Below are positions 11,674-21,350 of a stretch of DNA of 64,000 nt, in pieces. The notes beneath the pieces were generated by a model. That model saw nothing but the letters and a program-made list of their open reading frames with translations, had not been told where the DNA came from and did not search any database. Position numbers and translations under genes: made by a program. Position 1 is the stretch's first letter, and each line of letters starts with the position of its first letter. The DNA is from Oscheius sp. JU75 (lineage: Eukaryota > Nematoda > Chromadorea > Rhabditida > Rhabditidae): the NCBI GenBank assembly GCA_037178855.1, contig JASJZC010000007.1:11222001-11286000 (forward strand), written 5' to 3'.

Positions 11674-12685
11674 TCGTGCAGGATCTGAAACATGCAGATG
11701 ATTTATCGAGAAAGAAATGACGAAGTTGTTCGCCGAATTTGCACAGCGATCAACTGCGCAACAGAGCAGAAAAATGGTTGGTAACAAAGGTGGAGGTGAA
11801 TCAGAGACAGTGGCAATTACCGTCAGATATCATTCGTGTAGCGTATCGGATTGAACTCTCGATGATGCCAGGCGCTCGTAGGTTAAAAGGGGGTCTGGTT
11901 TTCGGTGCCGACTAAACGAGGCGTGTCACAAAAATCATGGACAATTGGAAGTTGAACTATCGGTCCAGATGAATCATCGTTTTGTTTGAGTGGAGCAGAA
12001 ATCATAAATTCGCAGGGGAGCGAGACAGATAGTCTGCTTGCTTTTTTCAACAAACATCAGACACAAACAGAACATTTTCTTTGAGTTGGTAGTCTGTTGG
12101 AAAGGCGGAAACAGCCTCTCCGAGATGGTAGATGTACTTTTATTTTTACTAGTTGTCCTTATTCTTTGACAAAATCCTTCAGATTTGGCACATACTTTTT
12201 ATGTTCAATCATATCAGGGCTTTGAACTGAATTAGTCTAATGGATTGAGCCTTACTATAAAGTTTGCTGGTAACCGCTGATTTTCCCAAAAAATATAAGA
12301 TTCGGTTTTCTAAACGGCTGTCCAATAATTTATCATAAGAACAGATAAAGTATATATTGCGAATTCTGATTTTCATCGCGCGCAAATGGAATAGGAAGAA
12401 AACGGAAGATCAAAACTGAAACCATAAGTAATCACAAAATACTATTGGTCAAAAGTTCTTATCATCCAAAGACTTGTTAAAAATAAGCACAGACGATTTA
12501 CCAATAACAGAAATGATAAGGGTGCTCAGGCTGTCTGCCGTGTTATATAGTTCTCGTTTATTTGGATGGGATCGCGCTTCCTCTCCCGATCACAGAATAT
12601 GACTCATTGGGCGAGTGCAGTTTTCTCTCTAAAGCGCAAGCGGCTCAAATCACAAGATCACAATAATGGCATGCAAACGATTTAC
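11674..12685. other. Intergenic, AT-rich in part
   Basis: Upstream of receptor B and downstream of the first TMEM53 gene, which share the minus strand. I see no exon chain, RNA gene or repeat. Confidence 0.4.
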
Positions 12686-13776
12686 TCATAGTTTGGCTTG
12701 AGACCGTATTTTTGTCAGAAAGCGTTCCATTAGCTGGCTGTACTCTTGTGGATATCGTCGCCAGTGCTGAACATGCTCCGAGTCCTGAACCCCAAACTAA
12801 TCCCTCAAAACTGATGCAAATAACCTTAAAATGGAGCTCCTCAACATGCTTGCCCCTTTTCCTTTGAAGTGTGGCAAACTCTTCTATGGCTCTGAAAATT
12901 GTCGTTCAAATACAAAATTGAGAATGCTTACTCGGCCTTACAGACGTCATCGGCATCTGAATAAACAAACGACAAGAAATGGGGTATGTCAGGGCAAGAA
13001 AGAAGGATGTCGAAGGTGTCCATGTAACTGTTATCCCAACCAAAAAGCCGATTTCGTTCTAGCTGGAAATGTTGAGATGGTATGGAGATGATAAAGTCTA
13101 ACCGTTACAAAATACTTGGCCACTGCAACGGCTTGCCCCAGTTTTTCCATTTTGTAACCTATTGCACCTTTCCAATCAAACTGTGCGATGCGGTCAGCAT
13201 TAGAGTAGTCCATCACCTTCATATAGGTTACGATGGCATCGAAATCGAATCGAGCGGGAGCACTGAAAACGTAAAAATTCTCGGAAAAAGCAAAAGTTAA
13301 CCTGTCAAAGATTATGCCCCTTGTGTTTTTAAGCACATGTAGATCAGGGTACTGTAATTGAAGACTACACAAAGTGAACACTCCGTTCATACTGAAGCAG
13401 TGGATTGCAAGCTGTCCTTTAGCCAATGCCTTTCGAACATGTTCAGCCAGCGAGGAAACTTCTCGAGTGTACTGAATTTATTTCAAAAATAAGTTGCAAT
13501 AAGTGTCGAAGGTTGGTTTGAAAGGTAAGAATCAATTAGACGCCCACCTTGAGTTCTCCCCAAGCTCTCGAAGACAAATTGGCGGTGAAACTGATGGTGT
13601 CAAAGCTAAATTCTACTTTGTAACAGCTTTACAAAAAGTATATACCCCTTTTTCTGATACAGTTGTGCATATTTGTCTAATAGGTGAGTTTTCGCACCGG
13701 CCCAGCCTAGTAAGACGATCACCAGATCTTTGTTACCTGCTGCGTTCTTGAAAAACTGGCTGGTCGCTTTTGGCAT
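12686..13776 (-). CDS. TMEM53-like (DUF829) protein, paralogue 1
   Basis: Alpha/beta-hydrolase-like DUF829 protein, related to vertebrate TMEM53 of the nuclear envelope. ATG at 13776 gives MPKATSQFFKNAAGNKDLV, then IVLLGWAGAKTHLLDKYAQL (the family's LLGWxG start). Next come FDTISFTANLSSRAWGELK, AIHCFSMNGVFTLCSLQL, GIIFDS and SFVYSDADDVCKAE. It ends HVEELHFK, then DSEHVQHWRRYPQEYSQLME, with TGA at 12686. Introns are about 37-80 bp and all join in phase. The family serine position (usually HxFSNGG) is FSMNG here. An open frame continues upstream to 14433, so the true start may be further 5'. A second copy lies 43 kb away at 55871. Confidence 0.85.
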
Positions 13777-13989
13777 CGGGAATTGATAGGAAGTGGCGAT
13801 GAAGCAAGATACGGGAAAGAAATTCTTGTATGATAAGGGACTAAATACTTTTTTAGGCAAAAGTCTTGCAAAAATCAAAAAGGAAGGCTGACAACTATTG
13901 TGGGCAGGAACGACCGATGATAAGCACAACATGATATCGATTATTGGTCCCCTACTGTCTTCTCGCATTAAACATTTTTTACGGGCTTC

Positions 13990-14433
13990 ACACCACTTTT
14001 TTTCAGGGCAGTCCATCAGGATTAACACCATACAGGAGGTTGCGCATTGTCTCGCCCCGACCTCGAGGATCAAACTCCGCGGATGGTCTGCCAATCGGCT
14101 CCCGAAATTCACACTGACCCGGTGTCCGGTCGAAACTGAAAGGCACCAGTAAACAGCTGAGCGCACCTTCAAACGCCGACTTAGCCTCATTTCGCCGTCC
14201 CGCCTCCATGACCGCAACATCGTCGCGGTGAGCCACTCTTCAATCCGATTGTGGGCCTTTCCGAAGACCTGTGTGTCTTTCCAGACTCCATATGTTTCAC
14301 TCAATTGTCTGCTCTCTTCTGAACATTGTATCACCGTCTGACTAGTTAGAAATTCTATTAATTTTTCAACGTCTGCGCCGCCGCCACCCACACTGTGCTC
14401 AAAACTGATTTTCCAAAGCTCGATCTGCGTCAA
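13990..14433 (-). CDS. Unresolved coding-like frames upstream of TMEM53-1
   Basis: Unrecognised. Starting at ATG 14433, the frame reads protein-like (DVEKLIEFLTSQTVIQ, ETYGVWKDTQVFGKAHNRIE) and stays open into the TMEM53 exon. From about 14236 the next frame becomes the more protein-like one (VMEAGRRNEAKSAFEGAL, then CEFREPIGRPSAEFDPRG) and could donate at GTGTTA near 14035. No intron separates the two, so either one base is missing in the assembly or one frame is a shadow. It could be a separate small gene or a 5' extension of TMEM53-1. Confidence 0.3.
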
Positions 14434-14529
14434 TTACACACGGAATAATTTAGAGGCCGAGAAATTAAACAGCACAAAGCATTCTCGTAGTTTGTTGCAA
14501 AGAATAGAAGAATTGATAACTGGCAATAT

Positions 14530-14800
14530 GTTTTAATTTTCTGTCTGTCTGAAGCCGCTCGTCCGTTACCTATTGTAGACAGTAGGGTTCGAACTCGAGG
14601 GACCAGGTGCAAAGTTTCGTAAAGTATCTTTTTGCAGAGCTTTTTGAGCTGTGCAAAAAAAGGCTTTAGGGGCTTTCAGTGTCTGAACTGTTTGTTTTTT
14701 GACTTTGCAGTTTTAGTTAAAAACTTGGTTTAGTGCTAAAAGACGCAGTCACAGTTCGCAACCCGGGTTCAAGCCCTGGAATCACAAACCTTTTGAGCAA
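14530..14800 (+). mobile_element. SINE-like tRNA-derived sequence
   Basis: Two B-box-like motifs on the plus strand: GGTTCGAACTC near 14592 and GGTTCAAGCCC near 14768. The second is preceded by an A-box-like TGGTTTAGTGC near 14724. No cloverleaf forms. Related to the copies at 7.8, 26.9 and 40.3 kb. Confidence 0.4.
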
Positions 14801-14925
14801 ACTCTTTTTAGAAGAAACAGGTATCGGACAGCCTCATAAAGCAAGAAGTGAGCAGTTTTACAAGATCCTTAGTCTCGAACGGGGTGATAGCCAACGTTGT
14901 AGGCAAAATTTTGAATTTTAGGAAA

Positions 14926-16499
14926 ATGCAAATTTTTCTCTTGCTGCTTCCTACAGCTATATCGGCCTTCTTTTTCCCGTCATCCGGATGCTCGTGCGGT
15001 TGTGCTCCACCGCCTGTTTGCCCACCAATAGCCACATGTGCAATACCGGGACCGTGCCCTGACATAAGTGTATGGATTCTCACAGCGACTGTAAGAAACT
15101 GCTTCAGACTAATCCTTGGTCAACTGGAATACCTGCTATTCCTGCCATTCCAGCTATCCCGGCACAGCCAGCTGTAGCGGTGGCGTCAGTGCCAGCCGCC
15201 AACTATCTTCCAGCATTTCAGAACACATTGACCGAGGTTCAAAACAAGAGAAACAAGTTTTATAAAGATTCACAGATAGCAGCTCCACCTTGTACTTCGA
15301 CTCTGACATCAGGATGTAATACAGGAATTGTGGCTGCAGTTCCGGCGCCAGCACCTATCTATGTCCCGGCTTCAAGTCAAGTAACTGAAAGGCTTATTCA
15401 AAACTGCCCTTTTAAGCAAACTGGATATTCTGTTATAACCCCATCAATATCTTCAGCTGTAGATGAAGAAAGGTAGAAACGCTCTCTAGGTTTAACAGAA
15501 GAAATCTTTCAGATATGTCGAAGTAGTTGCACAGCCTACACTCACTCCAACGCTAATTCCTCCCGTGGTGAGCTTTTTTCCGTATACGCGTCCAAGAATT
15601 TCAATTCGCATGTTCTGCAGATACTAAAATAGTGCTAATCAAATAACTGATAAATAATGAACGTGCCACCGCTTCACCGATTCACACGGTAGATTTCCAG
15701 CTGTTCGCGACTGCGCAAACAGACTTTAGTCGAAGTCAGAAGTAGAAACTATAATGAAGGGTGTGGTAATGAATGCGGAAGTAGTAAAAAAAATGTTTCA
15801 GGTTCAGCCACCAATTGCCTCAAACTATGACGATTATGCTCCACCACCTCCTCCGCCACCACCTCCTGCTCCAATCGCTGAATACAAAACGTCGGAAACG
15901 TATCAGCCTTCCGCCGAATACCAGTCAGCCTACGCTCCCAGTTCGTTACAAATTCACATAGATACTTTGACAAGTTCAGAAGAAGCATACGATGAGGGCA
16001 CAGGCATCCATAGCGGGGCAACAGGCAATGATTATCCAAAGGTCACGAGAAAAGTTTCTACCGAAGGGTTCATGGAACCTCTTAACACGCTAAATAGAAG
16101 GAATCTGATATTGAAACGAATGAGGGTAGGGTTAGAGTGCCTTTCATAACTTACAAGTGACACAGAATGTTCGAACAATGAGTGCTTCGATTCCTCACAC
16201 CAACGCTACTTGCAACTCTAACAAGCTGGCAAATGTGATGGCTAGAGTATGTCGCGACAATTTTAAGTGAATTCTTCAATTTAGGCCATAGTTCCCGACG
16301 TGTCTGTTGCCAAACGAATGGTCATGAGATCAGCCGAGCTGGCCTTTGATGGAGCCAAGTAGACATCTCTTAGTCCCTCGTACATTGGTCTTTTAGGTTC
16401 GATGTTTTCTGCGCTACGGGGGAGTTCAGCTACAGCATCCACTCGCGGAAATATTGTGAAGTGACACGCGATGAAGTGACCTGTTTTGCGTTCCGCTAA
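14926..16499 (+). CDS. Ground-like (grl) hedgehog-related secreted protein
   Basis: Nematode-specific secreted protein of the hedgehog-related Ground-like class, usually made by epidermis and linked to the extracellular matrix. ATG at 14926 is 4 nt after an acceptor (TTTTAG). Signal peptide MQIFLLLLPTAISAFFFP, then a Cys/Pro-rich stretch (CSCGCAPPPVCPP), three IPA repeats, a run of nine prolines near 15840-15870, and a C-terminal Ground-like domain. That domain shows CNSNKLANVM, AKRMVMRSAELAFDGAK, FDVFCATGEFSYS and YCEVTRDEVTCFAF, with TAA at 16497-16499. Introns are about 38-45 bp, except one of roughly 230 bp (15571-15801). The Cys pattern of the domain is complete. Confidence 0.9.
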
Positions 16500-16517
16500 A
16501 TGCTCCTAAGCTTTGTG

Positions 16518-17640
16518 TCATGACGTGCAATGTTTGTAGACGTTGGTCTCAAAAATAAATTCTTTTATTGCAAGTATACAATTTTTGACAGGTGTCGGCT
16601 CCTTGGACTGTCCTGTCCAGCATCCTCTCCCTGCGTTTCTGCACTTACAAATGCGTAATTCTACGGACGACATATGCCACCTTCTAGGTGAAACTATTTC
16701 CACCCTCTGAACTAGTTTCTTTACCAGTTTATAAGCGCATGCAGCGTCGGATTGTTCTTGGCGGAGACGTTGTTCTGTGGGCGTCGACACTGCAACAGGT
16801 GCTTCTGCCCTAGTCATTGGGGCGTCAGTTCTAGGGCAGTGCTGGCACACCAGGCTCGTACCTTTCGCCGGTCTCCAACTTTACTACCGTAGCTCTTTTG
16901 TTTAGAACACAGCTCCGGTTTTGGTAACAGCTGTACATACTCGCCGTCTTGTTTTTTCACACTTGCAATGCTGCTAAAGCCGCAACCTGAATTAAAAAGG
17001 CAATTTACTTTCCTGTCTTAGAGCCCATTTGTTGTGATGAAGTTGCTAACATAGCTTAAGTGTTGAGCTAATTTTAGAATGAACGGATGCGCTTTTGACC
17101 TAAAGAACTCATTATGCTATTGGTGGATGGAAGGCTTTTGATCTCATTCTAAGAATGCCGTTTGAACACACTTGTTTTTGGGGGTCGAGTAATGAAGTTG
17201 GCTCCTCGCCTACGTGACCTTAACCGTCCAGAATAAGAAGCAGCTTTTTCCGGGATGTACAGCAGGTCTATTTTTGTTCGGCTTTTGTATTTTGTTCAGC
17301 GCGCAGCTCGTAAATATCCAAGGCGCTACAATCGCAGTTACGTAATGCGAGCTCACAATATCACGGTTTTTACATCATTCCACAATCATAAATCAAGGTT
17401 CTGTATAAGAATCGTATGGCTCATCGACCAGCATCATTTCCAATTTGATTGTTTGTGAGATCTGCTTGCATCTGTCTGTTTATCTCTAGGTCTCCGCCTG
17501 AATATGGTCTCCAGCACGCCTCAGAAACCAAGTAGCAGCAAACAGGTGCATCCGGTTGGTATTCAAGCTGCTGTATTATTGTCAGTGTGGTATTGCCACT
17601 TAATGACAAGCGTTTCTTTGAGTCTGCAGTCTTCCACGCT
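16518..17640 (-). CDS. Possible second cystine-knot-like secreted protein
   Basis: Tentative. Three exons join by phase: about 17427-17637 (PDAPVCCYLVSEACWRPYSG), about 16900-17008 (CGFSSIASVKKQ, LLPKPELCSKQKSY) and about 16518-16802. The last exon contains AACAYKLVKKLVQ, then VELRICKCRNAGRGC. The spacing between its fourth and fifth aligned cysteines (29 residues) and the CxC end resemble the neurotrophin-like gene on the other strand (30 residues, then CQC). No signal peptide exon was found and one of the usual six knot cysteines is missing. The first intron would be about 418 bp, long for this genome. It may instead be unrelated. Confidence 0.3.
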
Positions 17641-17749
17641 AGTGCTACCTCAGCACGGTAGATAACTCTTCTCTTAAGCAGATTCTGCCTGGTTACACCA
17701 TAACCTCCAGTGTTTTCTAGTTACTTCGCACGGTGACAACTTGGGCAAC

Positions 17750-18664
17750 ATGGTGCTGATACCATCCTCCTCCATCATTGCCTTCCAACAGCTCCTCGTC
17801 CTTCTCCTGGCCTTTAACGTGTCGTCTGGCACCATGAGTGAGTCCATTTCCCCTTCGATGACATGACTCTTACTGAAAAGCATAAAGGATTAGATGAGAA
17901 TCAACAAAATGATGACATACTTTTGCAATCGGCAAACTTTCAGTTGTCTACGTGGACCCAGATCCGGATAGCTACGTGATCAGTGAGAAGAAGAACGATT
18001 ACTTCATTCCCGTAGGTCAAAAAATCGTCCCAATTCAAAATTTCGGATTAAGACAGACAAGCGAAGTGGAGTTTTGATGATTCAACCGGACCAGGAAGAT
18101 GTCTGTCAGATGAAGGTTATTGGTGGTCACCGTCCACACTTTGGGCACTGTGAGTGATTTTTCTCCAGATAAAACAAAACAAAACTTTTAGTGCTTAATG
18201 GCAGCCGCGTGGAGATTCAGCAGGATGACGAGTACGATTTCACTGCAACATTTGTGGAATGTGTCTACAATGACAGACCCTCTTGCCACGGTATTGATAC
18301 AAAAAGGTTCGTTTCGAGTTTCTTCTGACTGATCGAAGGCGTTTCTCTTTGATGACGCTCACAGTTGCAATACCCTAACATCTGCTTCGAACGAAATGAA
18401 GCTGTTCAATAAGCACCTGCCGAAACGTTTAACGGAAAGAGGGGAGAGGAAAACGTCAATGAAACATGTTGATGTTTTGATCTCAAATGCGTACAAGCAA
18501 TAACTGTTTCCAGATTTTCATCCGAATGCGTGACAGTATTTGAGAATCGCAGCGCTCATGTGCGTTTGGCTCTCACCACCATGCCTTTTACGGAGGCTCA
18601 CGTTCGAGTGCCGATTGCCTGCCAGTGCAGACTTCGTAGGGTCCCCAGCATCTTCCAGCGATGA
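17750..18664 (+). CDS. Neurotrophin/Spatzle-like six-cysteine secreted protein
   Basis: Likely secreted growth-factor-type ligand. ATG at 17750; signal peptide with core FQQLLVLLLAFNVSSG; a short pro-part; a dibasic site (VDKRSG); then a domain of about 115 residues with exactly six cysteines. Key pieces are DVCQMKVIGG, ATFVECVYNDRPSC, HGIDTKRFSSECVTVF and VPIACQCRLRR. The C-x-GIDxKx(4-5)C step and the closing CxC match neurotrophins (NGF family); Spatzle, a relative, has the same knot. Five exons join in phase; four introns, the last about 205 bp (18307-18513). TGA at 18662, AATAAA at about 18723. About 170 residues, shorter than NGF precursors. Which of the two families it belongs to needs a profile search. 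Confidence 0.7.
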
Positions 18665-18824
18665 CATACAATAATCCACGTGTCATGTATTTATTATCCG
18701 ATACAGTGATTAGACCACGTTCAATAAAATTGAATTGTTTCCTGAATGTGGCAAAACAGAGACAAGTTGACGTTAAATGATGCCAAACTGAAACCTTACA
18801 AAATTGTTTATTCAAAAAAGAAAT

Positions 18825-20313
18825 CTACAAATGTCTATAAGTGGTCCAGAGGTGACAATCAGCAAGAGAGTCGAATTCGAAATCGAGGTCATTGTAACCC
18901 GGATAATTTATAAGGTGGTTACCGGTCAACATTCTCAAGAGGATGCGTTGTGTGTGCCAGAAGCTCAGAGATTGTTCTAATATTCAGACACATCTGACAG
19001 ACTCTAAAGCTCCCACGACCCCGACCAGGACCAGCCTTCAATACTAGGTAGCCGCAAGTCGGACTGTGCACAAAATATACTTTGAACTTATAGAAGGCGA
19101 CAATAACACATCCTGCCACGGCTTGTTCAAATTTTGGATTAAATCGAATAACGGCACTGAGATCCACTCGTATCTCTCTACTTTGAAAGGGCCACTTCAT
19201 CTGGCTGACCACTTCTTAAAACTTTTCCAGCTCCCAAGCTACAAACGTTCCGGCAAATATGACAGGAAATTATGGAGCAAAGTCAACAATTGGAATCCAT
19301 TTTTTTCGTATTCCATGCCATATCTACGACAAAAACGAAATCCTTTTTCTACCTTCTGGGAATTCAAAAAATTTATTTGACCACTTTTTTCACCTGATCC
19401 TCGTCCTCACGAGAGTCCTCTTTCACATTTTCATCCAGTTCTTCTCCACATACCCTAATGGTAAGCTTGGACCGGTGCTTGATGAGAAAACTGTAGGCAC
19501 GGCTGAGGTGCATAAATGCTCGAGAGTGCATCTAAAACTAGCATGTCGTCTGGATTGGAAATGCAGACCTTTGAGAATATTGCTAGGATTTCTTTTCGTT
19601 CAAAAACACTTGAATTCTCCACGGAACGTATTAAAGGAAGCGACCGCTTGGATCTTTTACTGAGAACTTCCTTGTACTGCTAAGCAACTTCTTGGTCCCG
19701 GTGTTCTCTTGAAAACCGGGAACCATCATTCGGGCAATTCTCGGTAGTTTGCTAAATGAACTGTACGAATAGATTTTTTCCCTTTTCTAATTCATTGTCA
19801 CTGAGCTAAACATTTTGAATACGCAGAGAACACTCAACCGCTGCCCCTTTAATACGTGGACGAGGCTGTCCCCGTAGAAATCATCAGGAAATGCTAGGCC
19901 AGTTCCGTTCACCATGACAAGAACAGCCTGGAAGATGTCGATTTCTTGAAAAAAGAGAAAGGAGACGTTGGTGGGGTGAGGATCGATATATATTTCGGTG
20001 ATGATTAGTCACATACGAGACGGTGAATCATTTTTTAAAACAAACTTCACCGAATCAGCCCGCCTGACCATCAAGCTAAACCATTTTCTGAGAGAAATAT
20101 CTCGAATCTAATTCTTCCTAGTCAAAAGACCACTTGACCTAACAGTAGAACCAAAACCAAAGAGCTTAGAAGCTTCTGATTGATTACCAGAGTCTCTTAA
20201 TGAGTTCCACTGATCGGAGACCTATGAAGACTTTGTCTATCGAGCAAAACTCTGAGCGTTCCGGATAACACATAAGAACTATGTCCAAAATGATTGTCGT
20301 GTCCTTGTACCAC
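18825..20313 (-). CDS. Unrecognised multi-exon gene with very short exons
   Basis: No family recognised. A chain of short minus-strand exons reads well. It includes HDNHFGHSSYVLSGTLRVLL (about 20300), ADSVKFVLKNDSPS (about 20040-20080), QIDIFQAVLVMVNGTGLAFP then DDFYGDSLVHVLKG (about 19845-19950), and KLPRIARMMVPGFQENTG. Further on come FERKEILAIFSK, MHSRAFMHLSRAYSFLIKHR, GEELDENVKEDSREDEDQ and GFRFCRRYGMEYEKNGFQ. The end may be CGYLVLKAGPGRGRGSFRVC, with a stop at 18825 or 18919 and AATAAA near 18808. Several joins (38-nt introns at about 19535 and 19345) are in perfect phase; others have alternatives, and the 5' end is unknown. It could be two genes. Confidence 0.45.
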
Positions 20314-20319
20314 CTGAAA

Positions 20320-21225
20320 GAAGGCTATTTTTCTTTACTAAAGCGCAGTGGTGTCCGTCCGTCCGTCCGTCTGTCTGTCATGGTGTCCGCACAATTGCAT
20401 GTCAAAACTAATACCCAAAAATTCTGACAAGTCATTTCATGTCAAGCGACAAGGTGAAGAGTCGACTGTGAGGGCAACTTTCAGTTACTAGGGAAGCGGC
20501 GAAGGCGCCTGTTATCAATACTAAGCCAAACGGCTGCAAAGCTGCCATCGGCAGCTGGTTTCAGTATATTCCACAAAAATTCACTGCATAGAGTTGCTCA
20601 TCATTCAAAAACTGGTGCTAGATACAAATTAATGGAATCGACACTTTTCCTTCGTATTTTGCTTGGTAAATCATCGGAACCATGTTCAGTGGTTCAGTAG
20701 AAGAATTTTGCATTTTTAATTTGTTCCAATTTCTGTTCCCTTCCTTTCGCGGAAAATAATAACCCAAGAGGATTGCGAGAACACTATTCTCTCTCGGCTG
20801 TCGTAGGATTTCTGAACTGTCCCCAAGAAAAAACGGATTGCAAATGAGAAAATGTCGCTGGTCGTAGAATGTCGTTAATCAACGCAAAGTTTATTGTTTG
20901 CTGAGCTAATAATTTCGCAGTCTAATTTTAGTCTGGAGCTTCATCCGGCCTGAAATGGATACGTATCTCTTTTTCGGAGTGCTCCTAGCGTTTCGCATTC
21001 AAAGCTCCCACGAAAGCTCGTAATGGATGCACTTTTCAAGATTCTGCATTTTCAATTAGGAATTCTAATTCAATGAGCTAAATCCTCCTTCTGCTCAATT
21101 TGGTCTCTAATCTTAAGTAAAACAGAATGAAGCCAATGAAGAGACGGAAGAAGAAGACAACATTTATTTTAGCAAAGACCATTTGCACAAAATGACTCAA
21201 GAACACGCATGTTAAAATCTACAAC
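20320..21225. other. Intergenic, no gene seen
   Basis: Contains a GTCCGTCCGTCCGTCTGTCTGTC run near 20356, similar to stretches beside the SINE-like copies. No exon chain is visible. Confidence 0.4.
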
Positions 21226-21243
21226 TCTCTCTCTCTCTCTCTC
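21226..21243. repeat. (CT)n microsatellite
   Basis: Uninterrupted run of about eight CT units, about 108 bp beyond the stop codon of the OXR1-like gene. Confidence 0.8.
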
Positions 21244-21350
21244 GTTAAAGTACAGAAATGGTAGACCTCTGAGTAAGGTTAACCTCGTAGTGGGGGAACA
21301 CAGCGATAATGGATAGGCGCTGGCAAGTGTGTTGGAGAGAAAAAAAATAA

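Noticed and set aside
19066-19663. Plus-strand open frames of 104 and 134 codons
   Set aside because: They read protein-like in places but overlap minus-strand exons that form a longer phased chain with consistent 38-nt introns.
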